A stretch of DNA of 64,000 nt from the NCBI RefSeq assembly GCF_025460765.1, contig NZ_JAMWEG010000017.1, forward strand, positions 62,001-126,000, read 5' to 3'. Positions within the stretch are counted from its first letter, which is position 1. Each line of letters opens with the position of its first letter. Below are positions 26,255 through 35,010 of the stretch, piece by piece. Made by a program: the position numbers and the translations under genes. Under the pieces are notes generated by a model. The model was not told where the DNA came from, ran no database searches, and saw nothing but the letters and a program-made list of their open reading frames with translations. The stretch is from Micromonospora sp. MA102 (GTDB lineage Bacteria; Actinomycetota; Actinomycetes; Mycobacteriales; Micromonosporaceae).

Positions 26255-27102
26255 TCGTCGACGCGCACCACCACCTGTGGCGGATCGACGACGGCTACCG
26301 GTGGCTCGACGAGCCGGAGCTGGCCCCGATCCGCCGGTCGTTCCTGCCCGCCGATCTCCAGCCGGAGCTGTCCGCCGCCGGCGTCGACCGGACGATCCTG
26401 GTGGAGGGCGGACGCTGCGACACCGCGGAGGCGGCCATCCTGCTCCGGTACGGGAGCAGCACCGCAGCGATCGGCGGGGTGGTCGCCTGGGCCGATCCGG
26501 CCGACCCCGCGCTCGCCGACACCATCGCCCGCTACCGGCAGCTGCCCGGGGGTGAGCTGCTGGTGGGCGTCCGGCCGCAACTGCAGGGCGAGGCGGACCC
26601 GGAACACCTCGACCGCCCGCAGGTCCGGCGCGGGCTTCGTGCCATCGCGGAGGCCGGCCTGGCGTTCGACGTCGTGGTCCGGGTCGACCAGCTCGCGGCG
26701 GTGGCCCGGGCCGCCCGGGACGTCCCGGAGCTCGGCTTCGTCCTCGACCACCTGGGCAAACCCCGCATCCGCGACGGCGCGGCCGGCCTGGCCGAATGGG
26801 CGGGTCCGGTCGCGGAACTCGCGGCACTGCCGAACGTCACCGCCAAGCTCTCCGGGCTGGTCACCGAGGCAGACTGGAACCGGTGGCGGGTCGCGGACCT
26901 GCGGCCGTTCGTCGGCGCGGCGGTGGAGCTGTTCGGACCCGAGCGGCTGATGTTCGGCTCGGACTGGCCGGTCTGCCGGCTGGCCGCCGACTACGGCGCG
27001 GTGCTGTCGGCGGTGGCCGAGGCGTTGCCTCCGCTGTCACCGCGGGAACGGGCGGCGGTGTTCGGTGGCACAGCGGCGCGAACCTACCGACTCGGACCCT
27101 GA
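26251..27102 (+). CDS. Amidohydrolase-family L-fuconolactonase
   Basis: A 283-residue amidohydrolase_2 protein. It begins MIVDAHHHLWRIDDGYRWLD, with the metal-type HxH, followed by VLDHLGKP and the catalytic aspartate in MFGSDWPVCRL (about 239). These are the signatures of COG3618 lactonases, including L-fucono-1,5-lactonase. It hydrolyses the lactone made by the aldo/keto reductase to L-fuconate for the dehydratase. Last enzyme of the operon, 32 bases before the regulator gene. Confidence 0.85.
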   Translation: MIVDAHHHLWRIDDGYRWLDEPELAPIRRSFLPADLQPELSAAGVDRTILVEGGRCDTAEAAILLRYGSSTAAIGGVVAWADPADPALADTIARYRQLPGGELLVGVRPQLQGEADPEHLDRPQVRRGLRAIAEAGLAFDVVVRVDQLAAVARAARDVPELGFVLDHLGKPRIRDGAAGLAEWAGPVAELAALPNVTAKLSGLVTEADWNRWRVADLRPFVGAAVELFGPERLMFGSDWPVCRLAADYGAVLSAVAEALPPLSPRERAAVFGGTAARTYRLGP

Positions 27103-27134
27103 GCACGTACCGGTTTTCGTGGTAGATAGGGACG

Positions 27135-27818
27135 GTGAAGGAACGCATGGCGGTCACCGACGAGGCGATCGGCAAGATCAAGCAGATGATCGTCGCGGGC
27201 GAACTGCGCCCCGGTGATCGGCTGCCACGCGAACCCGACCTCGCCGAGCGGCTCGGCCTGTCCCGCAACTCCCTGCGCGAGGCGGTCAAGGCGCTGTCGC
27301 TGATCCGGGTGCTGGACGTACGCCAGGGCGACGGCACGTACGTGACGAGCCTCGACCCGGCGATGCTGCTCGACGCGTTGAGCTTCGTCGTCGACTTTCA
27401 CCGGGACGACACCGTCCTCCAGTTCCTGGAGGTACGCCGCATTCTCGAGCCGGCCGCCACCGCGCTCGCCGCGCAGCGGATCAGCGACGAGGAACTCGGC
27501 AAGCTCCGGAGCGTCCTGGAGGCGCTCGGCGAGGATCCGAGCATCGACGAGCTGGTCGCCAACGACCTGGAGTTCCATCGGCAGATCGCGGCCTGTGCGG
27601 GCAACAAACTGCTCACCTCGCTGCTCGACAGCCTCTCCGGCCCGACCACCCGCGCCCGCATCTGGCGGGGACTGACGCAGGAAGGCGCCGTCCACAAGAC
27701 CCGCGAACAGCATGCCGCGATTTTGGAGGCCATCGCCTCCCGGCAGCCCGAGCTGGCCCGATCCTGGGCGACGGTCCACATCGCCGGCGTCGAGGAATGG
27801 CTGGGCCGCATTGTCTGA
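27135..27818 (+). CDS. GntR-family (FCD domain) transcriptional regulator
   Basis: A 227-residue regulator. The N-terminal winged helix reads RLPREPDLAERLGLSRNSLR then EAVKALSLIRVLDVRQGDGT, classic GntR. The C-terminal FCD ligand domain has EFHRQIAACAGN and the metal-type histidine in REQHAAILEAI. It ends the fucose operon and is the best candidate to bind the five ATCCGAT motifs, releasing DNA on a sugar acid such as L-fuconate or its keto-deoxy derivative. Two starts are possible, GTG 27135 and ATG 27147; neither has an ideal ribosome site. Confidence 0.85.
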   Translation: MKERMAVTDEAIGKIKQMIVAGELRPGDRLPREPDLAERLGLSRNSLREAVKALSLIRVLDVRQGDGTYVTSLDPAMLLDALSFVVDFHRDDTVLQFLEVRRILEPAATALAAQRISDEELGKLRSVLEALGEDPSIDELVANDLEFHRQIAACAGNKLLTSLLDSLSGPTTRARIWRGLTQEGAVHKTREQHAAILEAIASRQPELARSWATVHIAGVEEWLGRIV

Positions 27819-27953
27819 GCGCGCCGATCGTTGGACGTACCGCTACCGGCACCCCCGTGACGAGAGAACGGCCCCGGCTATGGCTCACCGGCGTGACTGA
27901 TGGCTGCCAGCTGCACCCGGAGCTGCCGGCACTGCGGGCCCTCCGGCCCGAAG

Positions 27954-28036
27954 CCCAGCACCCCGTCCGATACGCGCCGCGAGGTGACCAGGCGGCCTGG
28001 CGAGCCGCCGAGGACCGGATGGGTGGCTGAGAATGC
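27954..28036 (+). repeat. 83-bp direct repeat, copy A
   Basis: From CCCAGCACCCCGTCCG to GGCTGAGAATGC this segment matches 39993-40075 at 80 of 83 positions, with weaker similarity (about 29 of 40) for another 40 bases upstream. On the plus strand both copies encode the same tail, RGDQAAWRAAEDRMGG then stop, and both end exactly at an ATG-containing GAGAATGC that abuts a new reading frame. Nature unknown. The rest of 27819-28032 holds no gene I can support. Confidence 0.75.
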
Positions 28037-28593
28037 CAAGCGGTCATCTCCATGGGCACCGCCGTGGCCTACACCCCCATTCCGCTCGGATCATCGTCGC
28101 CGCCGCACTGGGCACTGCCCTGCTCGCCGCACTCTGGTGGATCTACTTCAGCACAACCGCCATCTACGGTGCGCGGGTGCTCGCCGCAAGCGGCAGAGGC
28201 CGGCGTGCGGCGCTGGCTCAGGACGCCTACGCGCTGCTGCACCTGCCGATGATCGCCGGCATCGTGCTCGTGTCACTCGGGCTCGGCAAAACGATGTCCG
28301 TGCTGGGCAACCGGGGCCTGTTCGAACTTGGCGTCCCGCTGTACCCGCTCCCGCACCTTGCCCTCTACGGCGGCGTGATCATCTACCTGCTCGCAGACCA
28401 CGCGATCCGGTGGCGGCTGACCCACCGCGTCCACCCACAACGCATAACGCAGACTTTGGTGATCACAGCACTGGCACCCGCCACCGTCCATGTGCCAGCC
28501 CTGATCACGCTCACCGCACCGACCGCAGTCTGCCTCGGGTTCATCACGATCGAAGTGAAACGCCGAGGTTGGTTGACCCGACGAGGTCAGTGA
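28033..28593 (+). pseudogene. C-terminal half of an LtrA-family membrane protein
   Basis: The frame encodes about 186 residues, but only from residue 20 does it look real: ALGTALLAALWWIYFSTTAI, then LHLPMIAGIVLVSLGLGKTM and later hydrophobic helices. This is the second half of an LtrA protein; the N-terminal half with the VEVFFDVVFVF-type motif is missing. The break lies at or near the right end of repeat A, whose ATG provides the apparent start. Probably non-functional. It is not a copy of the intact LtrA at 8.9 kb, since the matching region there is clearly different in sequence. Confidence 0.65.
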
Positions 28594-28932
28594 GGAAAGC
28601 GCCGTCGACCGGAGAAGCCGGGCGAGCACCTCAGCAGTTCCGCGGCCGCCGGCCAGCGCAGCGGCGTCCCCGGGCACGGCACGATCACCAGTGGCACGCC
28701 GGCCGACTACCCGCCCACCGCGCCCTGGATCGGTATGACCGGCTCCGACCGGCAGACCTACGGACTGCTCTACGACGACACCGACTTTGTCGCGTACGCC
28801 GCCTACAACCGGGTGATGAGCCAGCGCGATCGGGCTTTCGGGGCCGGCCCGCAGTCATGGCGACGTAAGCTCGCCAAGGCCGCCGCTGAGGGGGTAGCCG
28901 CCACCCCGGCAGGCTCGAACACCGTGGCCTAG
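28594..28932 (+). other. Open frame of unknown origin, lacking a proper start
   Basis: Immediately after the LtrA tail a frame stays open to 28932. Its later part, GTITSGTPADYPPTAPWIG, MTGSDRQTYGLLYDDTDFVA and YAAYNRVMSQRDRAFG, has balanced composition unlike random GC-rich frames, so it may be a gene fragment. The only ATG (28735) has no ribosome site and would give 65 residues. I do not recognise the family. The following 28933-29141 shows nothing supportable. Confidence 0.25.
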
Positions 28933-29141
28933 CTCCCGGTTTGGACTGGCTGGATGACGAAGACCACGTCGGTCGGCTGCCGGAAGACGCGTCGGCTGGA
29001 CGCGGTCGAAGTCTGCTTGCTCGATCAGGGGCGGCTGGCTTCCCGGCGACGCTGCCACGGCAAGGCTCGGCTGTGGCCCACGTCGAAGAACTCCCCGACG
29101 ATCAACCCACCTCGAGGCGTGATCAGCGTCCGGGCGAGCCG

Positions 29142-30266
29142 CTACCGGCCGCTGGTGAGTTCGGTCAGATCGACCGCGGCGACGAGTTGGGCGAGGGCGG
29201 GTTCGGCGGCGAGGTCCAGCGGGAGCAGTTCCCCGGTCCGTGCCCGGGAGTTGAGCAGCAGTTCCCGGCTGGTGTCGTGCACGATCGCCGTGGCGTCGGC
29301 GTTCTGCCACCGCACCCCGTGCAGGGCCTTGCGGTCGAACGTCGCCGCGAGCAGGCAGGACATCCGCGGCCGGCCGTAGGCGTCGTGGCCGTGCTGGCGC
29401 AGGACTGCCACCCGCGCGGCGGCGATGCCCGGCGCGACGGCCAAAGCCTCCCGCACGGTGACCAGGACCTGGCCGCAAACGAACTGTTTGTAGTAGGCGG
29501 CGCGGTCGCGCTGGGGCAGCTTGCGCAGCGTCAGGTTGCCGGCCTGCGTCGTGGCGGGCATTCGCTCGGGCACCACCTGGTCGACGCCGGGTACGAGCAC
29601 GGCCAGGGAGACCTCGTCGGCGCTGACTCCGACGGAGGCGCTGGGCGCCTCGTTGTCCTCGAAGGCCTCCTCCAGGGTTTCCAGCACGACCTCGGGCACG
29701 TTCGTGCAGAGTTGGTGCCACCGCTGGTCGAGGTACTGCTGCCACCCCGCCTGCTGCTCAAGCCGGTTGGCCCACTGCCGTTGTATTTCCGCCTCGGTCC
29801 ACTGCGCCGCCTGCTGCTTCGCCTGGGCCCGTCGGCTGCGCTCGAACACCCCAATGCCGGCCAATGCGTGGTTCTCATAGTGCTTGCGGATGCTGTCCCG
29901 ATCAGGTGGTGCCGGTTGTGGCGCGATCGGCCGGGCGGCGGCGGGGAAGTCCACCCGGTGCAGCTCGAGGATGCGCTGGAACGCCCGGGCGAGGCGCTGG
30001 GCTTCCTCGGCTCGCTGCGCCTGCGCCGCCTGGCGCTGCTGTGCGGCGAGCTGCCGCTGGTAGCCGGCCGCGGACGAGGACCGGCCACCGGATCGGCGGC
30101 CGCCCCCGAGGGAGCTGTAGAAACCGACCGGTCCGACGCCGCTGGAGAAGCCGGTACGGCCGCCACCGACGTGGATCCGGGCGGCGCGCGGCCCGACACT
30201 GGTGCGGATCCCTCGGGAGGAGGCCCGGATACGCACGCCCGGTGCCAACTTAATCGAGAACCCCAT
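29142..30266 (-). CDS. DUF4236 domain-containing protein
   Basis: A 374-residue cytoplasmic protein of unknown function. The N-terminus MGFSIKLAPGVRIRASSRGI followed by RTSVGPRAARIHVGGGRTGF is the glycine-rich DUF4236 motif. A glutamine/alanine-rich coiled-coil stretch (about 75-200: QRQLAAQQRQAAQAQRAEEA) follows, then an unassigned C-terminal domain. ATG 30266 starts the domain directly; 13 extra upstream codons are possible but unlikely. It is the only apparently intact gene in a patch of broken genes. The 472 bases between it and the YciI frame hold only scattered short frames. Confidence 0.8.
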   Translation of the reverse strand: MGFSIKLAPGVRIRASSRGIRTSVGPRAARIHVGGGRTGFSSGVGPVGFYSSLGGGRRSGGRSSSAAGYQRQLAAQQRQAAQAQRAEEAQRLARAFQRILELHRVDFPAAARPIAPQPAPPDRDSIRKHYENHALAGIGVFERSRRAQAKQQAAQWTEAEIQRQWANRLEQQAGWQQYLDQRWHQLCTNVPEVVLETLEEAFEDNEAPSASVGVSADEVSLAVLVPGVDQVVPERMPATTQAGNLTLRKLPQRDRAAYYKQFVCGQVLVTVREALAVAPGIAAARVAVLRQHGHDAYGRPRMSCLLAATFDRKALHGVRWQNADATAIVHDTSRELLLNSRARTGELLPLDLAAEPALAQLVAAVDLTELTSGR

Positions 30267-30738
30267 CCGCTGACCGTAGACCGCCACGACCTCAGGGCTG
30301 TTCATCCAGCGATCCGACGTCGCCTCGCCGGTCGGGCCAGCTGGCCCGCCAGGTCGGCGTCACGCTGGGCCAAACGGTGACACATATGGTGGACGGTTGG
30401 GTGTTAGCAATATCTGCGTTCGCAAGCGCACTGGACGGGATTCGTACCAACCGCCGCAGGACCTGTGGCACGGGCAGTGCCTTCGCCCTGCCAGCCGCGA
30501 GCGGTCCAGATCGGAGCGGGCCTGCCCTACCCGACACAACAGATCCCGCCCGCTCAGCCCGGCCAACGGTCGTGGTGGCGAAGGCTCTCCCGTCCCACGT
30601 AGATGGTGCTCGATCAGCCGCTTCTCACCGCGGGCACCGTACCGGCATCGGCCACCGACGTCTCTCTACCTCGACTACGAGGCTCCCGGACGAACGCCCG
30701 GCATCCGCACGGCGCCGTCTGACGAGGAGACGCAGACC

Positions 30739-31020
30739 ATGTTCAGGGAGACCGATCGGATCAACGACGAACTGCGGGCCGCGGGCGCCTGGGCCTTCGT
30801 CGGAGGGCTCCTGTCGCCGCACAGCGCCACCGTCGTCCGGGTCGAGAACGGGACCACCACCATGAGCGATGGGCCGTTCGCCGAGACGAAGGAGCACATC
30901 GCCGGATTCTGGATCATCAAGTGCGCGGATCTGGACGAGGCGCTGGCCTGGGCCGAAAAGTGCGCGGCGGCGTGCGGGCCGGTCGAGGTGCGCCCGTTCG
31001 ACGACCTGTCCCAGGCCTGA
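30739..31020 (+). CDS. YciI-family protein, apparently missing its N-terminus
   Basis: The frame carries the DGPF signature (MSDGPFAETKEHIAGFWIIK) and the tail GPVEVRPFDDLSQA, so it is a YCII/DGPF-domain protein of the kind encoded next to ECF sigma factors. Homologous sequence continues upstream of the first ATG (SLYLDYEAPGRTPG then APSDEETQT from about 30676), yet the first strand of about six residues and the start codon are absent. Translation from ATG 30739 would give 93 residues lacking the first beta-alpha unit. Probably a 5'-truncated gene. Confidence 0.6.
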   Translation: MFRETDRINDELRAAGAWAFVGGLLSPHSATVVRVENGTTTMSDGPFAETKEHIAGFWIIKCADLDEALAWAEKCAAACGPVEVRPFDDLSQA

Positions 31021-31039
31021 ACAGGAGCCGGTCACCGAC

Positions 31040-31171
31040 ATGGACCTGGCGAGCATCTACCGCGCGGAGTACGGCCGTTGCGTCGCCACCCTGGCCCGCG
31101 TCCTCGGTGTCATTCAACACCGGGGGCAACCGATGTACCGCACCCGCTGGCACATCCGTACCCGCTGGTGA
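31040..31171 (+). pseudogene. Truncated ECF-type sigma factor, DUF6596 group
   Basis: Twenty bases after the YciI frame, ATG 31040 (AGGAG upstream) starts MDLASIYRAEYGRCVATLAR VLG, the N-terminus of the sigma factors normally paired with YciI proteins. After 23 residues the sequence becomes unrelated (VIQHRGQPMYRTRW) and stops at 44 residues. All of region 2, region 4 and the C-terminal domain are lost. Confidence 0.6.
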
Positions 31172-31177
31172 TGGTCC

Positions 31178-31672
31178 CTACTGACCGGCGCGCCGGTTCG
31201 CGGCGCGTTCGTGCAGGAGCCGCATCTCCTCGTCGAGCGGAGCGACCGGGCCGTCAACGGTGAGACCCGGCGCTACGGCGGTGACGGGAAGCACGGCCAC
31301 CGGCCCGGCCGGCAGGCCCCACTCCGCTCGCCAGGTGGCGAGCTGCGAGCTCGACGCCACGTAGACGATGCGGCCGAGTCCGACCCAGGCGTGGGCCGCC
31401 GCGCACATCGGGCAGTGCTCTCCCGAGGTGTAGACGGTCGCGGTGGCCCGCGCCGCCGGCGGCAGGTGTCCGGCCGCCCACTGCGCCAGGGCGAGCTCGG
31501 GATGCGCCGTGGGGTCCGCCGAGGACGTCTCCCGGTTCCGGGCCTCCGCCAGCACGTCTCCGCTCGGGCCGACCAGGACCGACCCGAACGGGTCGTCGCC
31601 CTCCGCCAGGGCTTCTGCGGCCAGCGCCACGCAACGCCGCAGATGGGTGATGTCCTGTGGGTCGGTCGTCAT
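31178..31672 (-). CDS. Zinc-dependent nucleoside deaminase
   Basis: A 164-residue member of the CMP/dCMP deaminase superfamily. The zinc site is visible as TAHPELALAQWAA (His, with catalytic Glu) and SGEHCPMCAAAHAW (two Cys of PCxxC). The HPE form instead of HAE is a variant found in some nucleoside/guanine-type deaminases. ATG 31672 has GGAGGAG upstream; an ATG at 31702 is a weaker alternative. Substrate could be guanine, cytosine or another nucleobase; sequence alone does not decide. It borders the broken-gene patch but is intact. Confidence 0.85.
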   Translation of the reverse strand: MTTDPQDITHLRRCVALAAEALAEGDDPFGSVLVGPSGDVLAEARNRETSSADPTAHPELALAQWAAGHLPPAARATATVYTSGEHCPMCAAAHAWVGLGRIVYVASSSQLATWRAEWGLPAGPVAVLPVTAVAPGLTVDGPVAPLDEEMRLLHERAANRRAGQ

Positions 31673-31924
31673 GGCCGGCTCTCCTCCCGATTGTGCGATC
31701 ATCGCCAGCTTCGCAGACGCGGCGGGCGCCCCGGGACCTGGATGGCGGGGCCCCGACCCGACCGTTCGCCGTTCACCGCAGGCCAGGCACCGCTCGCCGC
31801 AGTGGATCGACCGTTCCCGGCGACTGTGCCGTCACTCAACTCGCGGCCATGACCAGCGAGAACTACAGTCGGCTGGAGCACCACCGGATAGATCGCGACA
31901 CATATCACGGTGAGGAGCGAGTCG

Positions 31925-33508
31925 ATGGCCAACCCTGCCGGCATCGAGGTCACCGGGCCGATGCACCCCCGGTACGACGAGATTCTCACCCCCGAGGCGT
32001 TGAGCTTCCTCGCCGACCTGCACCGCGCCTTCGACGCCCGCCGCCGTGAACTGCTCGACCGGCGCAGGCGGCGCGAGGCCGAGCTCGCCGGCGGCGCGCT
32101 GTTCGACTTCCTCCCCGAGACCCGGGAGATCCGCGAGTCCGACTGGCGGGTCGCCGACCCCGCGCCGGGCCTGGTCGACCGCCGGGTGGAGATCACCGGC
32201 CCGACGGACGCCAAGATGACCATCAACGCGCTGAACTCCGGGGCGAAGGTGTGGCTGGCCGACCACGAGGACGCCAACACCCCGCTCTGGGAGAACGTCA
32301 TCTCCGGCCAGCTCAACCTGCGCGACGCGATCGACCGCAAGCTCGACTTCACCTCGCCGGACGGCAAGCAGTACGCCCTGCACGACGGTGAGCTGGCCAC
32401 CATCGTGGTCCGGCCGCGCGGCTGGCACCTCACCGAGAAGCACATCCTGGTCGACGGCGAGCGCACCTCCGGCAGCCTTGTCGACTTCGGTCTCTACTTC
32501 TTCCACTGCGCCCGCCGGCAGCTCGACCGCGGCGCCGGCCCCTACTTCTACCTGCCCAAGATGGAGAGCCACCTCGAGGCGCGACTGTGGAACGACATCT
32601 TCCTGCTCGCCCAGGAGCGCCTCGGCGTCCCGCGCGGCACCATCCGGGCCACCGTGCTGATCGAGACGTTCCCGGCCGCGTTCGAGATGGACGAGATCCT
32701 CTACGAGTTGCGCGAGCACTCCGCCGGGCTGAACGCCGGCCGGTGGGACTACATGTTCAGCGTGATCAAGAAGTTCCGCACCCGGGGCGCCGACTTCCTG
32801 CTGCCCGACCGGAACTCGGTGACCATGACGGTGCCGTTCATGCGCGCGTACACCGAACTGCTGGTGCGGACCTGCCATCGGCGGGGGGCGCACGCCATCG
32901 GCGGGATGGCCGCGTTCATCCCCAGCCGCCGCGACCCGCAGGTCAACGAGACGGCGTTGGCGAAGGTCCGGGACGACAAGACGCGGGAGGCCAACGACGG
33001 GTTCGACGGCTCCTGGGTCGCCCACCCCGACCTGGTGCCGATCTGCCGGGAGGTCTTCGACCAGGTCCTCGGTGACCGGCCGAACCAGCTCGACCGCACC
33101 CGCGACGAGGTCCGGGTGACCGCCGCCGAGCTGCTCGACGTCCGGTCCACCCCCGGGCAGCACACCGAGGGCGGGCTGCGCAACGCGGTGAGCGTCGGCG
33201 TGCAGTACCTGGCCACCTGGCTGCGGGGCTCCGGCGCGGTGGCCATCTACAACCTCATGGAGGACGCGGCCACCGCGGAGATCTCCCGCAGCCAGGTGTG
33301 GCAGTGGCTGCACAACGACGTCACCCTCGACGACACCGGCGAGCGGGTCACCCGGGAACTGGTCGAACGGATCGCCGACGAGGAGATCGGGAAACTGCCC
33401 GGCGCCCCCGGTGACTACGCCGACGCCCGGGCGCTGTTCATGAAGGTCGCCGTCGTCGACGAGTTCGCCGACTTCCTGACCGTGCCCGCGTACGAACGGA
33501 TGCCCTGA
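31925..33508 (+). CDS. aceB: Malate synthase A
   Basis: A 527-residue malate synthase, the normal length of the A isoform. It condenses glyoxylate with acetyl-CoA to malate. Diagnostic stretches are TINALNSGAKVWLADHEDAN (about 98-117), ATVLIETFPAAFEMDEILYE, the GRWDYMFSVIKK region and GGMAAFIPSRRDP. ATG 31925 follows AGGAG; an in-frame GTG at 31910 contains that ribosome site. It precedes the GlcDEF-type genes, whose product from glycolate is glyoxylate, giving a self-contained glycolate-to-malate route as well as a glyoxylate-shunt step. Confidence 0.95.
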   Translation: MANPAGIEVTGPMHPRYDEILTPEALSFLADLHRAFDARRRELLDRRRRREAELAGGALFDFLPETREIRESDWRVADPAPGLVDRRVEITGPTDAKMTINALNSGAKVWLADHEDANTPLWENVISGQLNLRDAIDRKLDFTSPDGKQYALHDGELATIVVRPRGWHLTEKHILVDGERTSGSLVDFGLYFFHCARRQLDRGAGPYFYLPKMESHLEARLWNDIFLLAQERLGVPRGTIRATVLIETFPAAFEMDEILYELREHSAGLNAGRWDYMFSVIKKFRTRGADFLLPDRNSVTMTVPFMRAYTELLVRTCHRRGAHAIGGMAAFIPSRRDPQVNETALAKVRDDKTREANDGFDGSWVAHPDLVPICREVFDQVLGDRPNQLDRTRDEVRVTAAELLDVRSTPGQHTEGGLRNAVSVGVQYLATWLRGSGAVAIYNLMEDAATAEISRSQVWQWLHNDVTLDDTGERVTRELVERIADEEIGKLPGAPGDYADARALFMKVAVVDEFADFLTVPAYERMP

Positions 33509-33537
33509 CCGACGGCCGACGCGACAGGGAGGTGGCG

Positions 33538-35010
33538 ATGAGCACGACCACGACGGACCTCGACGCTCTCGCCGCCGCCCTGCGGGCCGCCATCGGCGCC
33601 GACCGGGTGATCAGCGACCGGCAGGAGCTGCGCACCTACGAGTGCGACGGGCTGGCCCAGTACAAGGTGATCCCCGCGCTGGTGGCGCTCCCGGCGGACG
33701 CGGAGCAGTGCGCCGCCGTCGTGCGGGCCTGCGTGGCCGCGGGTACGCCGTTCGTGGCCCGCGGCTCCGGCACCGGGCTCTCCGGCGGCGCGCTGCCCCG
33801 CGCCGACGGCGTCCTCGTGGTCACCTCGCAGATGCGGGACATCCTGGAGGTCGCCCCGGACGACGAGCGCGCGGTGGTGCAGCCCGGCGTGATCAACCTG
33901 GCGGTCACCCGGGCCGCCACCCCGTACGGCTACTACTACGCGCCGGACCCGTCCAGCCAGCAGATCTGCTCCATCGGCGGGAACGTGGCGGAGAACTCGG
34001 GCGGTGCCCACTGCCTGAAGTACGGCTTCACCACCAACCACGTCCTCGGCGTCGAGCTGGTCACCCCGGACGGCGACCGCGTACGCCTCGGCGGCCGCGC
34101 CCCCGACGCCCCCGGCTACGACCTGCTCGGCGCGTTCGTCGGCTCCGAGGGCACGCTCGGCATCGCCACCGAGGTGACCGTCCGGCTGACCCGGCTGCCC
34201 GAGTCGGTGCGCACCCTGCTCGCCGCGTTCGAGACGACCGACCAGGCCGGCGCGGCGACCTCGGCGATCATCGCGGCCGGGGTGGTGCCGGCGGCGGTGG
34301 AGATGATGGACGCCCTGGCCATCGAGGCGGCCGAGGCGGCGGTGCACTGTGGCTACCCGGCCGGCGCCGGGGCGGTGCTGATCGTCGAGCTGGACGGGCC
34401 GGAACCGGAGGTCGCCGCCCAGTTCGCGCAGGTGGAGAGCCTGTGCCGGGAGAACCGGGCGTTCGAGATCCGGATCGCCGCCGACGACGCCGAGCGGGCG
34501 CTGTTCTGGAAGGGGCGCAAGTCCGCGTTCGCCGCCGTGGGGCGGATCAGCCCGGACTACATCGTCCAGGACGGGGTGATCCCGCGGACCGCCCTGTCGG
34601 AGGTGCTGCGCCGCATCGGCGAGCTCTCCGCCGAGCGCGGCATCCGGGTGGCGAACGTCTTCCACGCCGGCGACGGCAACCTGCACCCGCTGGTCCTCTT
34701 CGACGCCGCCGTCGACGGCGAGACCGCCCGCGCCGAGGAGGTCTCCGGCGCGATCCTCGACCTCTGCGTCACCCACGGTGGCTCGATCACCGGCGAGCAC
34801 GGCGTGGGCATGGACAAGGCGAAGTACATGCCCCGCATGTTCACCGACGACGACCTGGACACGATGCAGCTGCTGCGCTGCGCGTTCGACCCGGACGGGC
34901 TGGCCAACCCCGGCAAGGTCTTCCCGACACCCCGCCTCTGCGGCGAGGTGCCGGGCCGCCGCAAGGGGGCCCACCCGGCGCAGGAGGCCGGCCTGGCGGA
35001 GGTGTTCTGA
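33538..35010 (+). CDS. glcD: Glycolate oxidase subunit GlcD-like FAD protein
   Basis: A 490-residue FAD-linked oxidase of the VAO family. The FAD-binding region shows ARGSGTGLSGGALP (about 74-87) and the extended PDPSSQQICSIGGNVAENSG; the C-terminal domain has VFHAGDGNLHPL and GSITGEHGVG, all typical of GlcD and D-lactate dehydrogenases. It oxidises a 2-hydroxy acid with electrons passed to the GlcF iron-sulfur subunit. GGGAGG lies at ideal spacing before ATG 33538. Stop and next start share one base (TGATG). Glycolate versus D-lactate preference is unresolved. Confidence 0.9.
   Translation: MSTTTTDLDALAAALRAAIGADRVISDRQELRTYECDGLAQYKVIPALVALPADAEQCAAVVRACVAAGTPFVARGSGTGLSGGALPRADGVLVVTSQMRDILEVAPDDERAVVQPGVINLAVTRAATPYGYYYAPDPSSQQICSIGGNVAENSGGAHCLKYGFTTNHVLGVELVTPDGDRVRLGGRAPDAPGYDLLGAFVGSEGTLGIATEVTVRLTRLPESVRTLLAAFETTDQAGAATSAIIAAGVVPAAVEMMDALAIEAAEAAVHCGYPAGAGAVLIVELDGPEPEVAAQFAQVESLCRENRAFEIRIAADDAERALFWKGRKSAFAAVGRISPDYIVQDGVIPRTALSEVLRRIGELSAERGIRVANVFHAGDGNLHPLVLFDAAVDGETARAEEVSGAILDLCVTHGGSITGEHGVGMDKAKYMPRMFTDDDLDTMQLLRCAFDPDGLANPGKVFPTPRLCGEVPGRRKGAHPAQEAGLAEVF

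Noticed and set aside
30292..30537. Minus-strand frame upstream of the DUF4236 gene
   Set aside because: No homology signal, no ribosome site; the end of the sequence is low-complexity.
31832..33313. Long minus-strand frame opposite malate synthase
   Set aside because: Valine/alanine/glycine-rich antisense frame with no motif; malate synthase on the plus strand is unambiguous.
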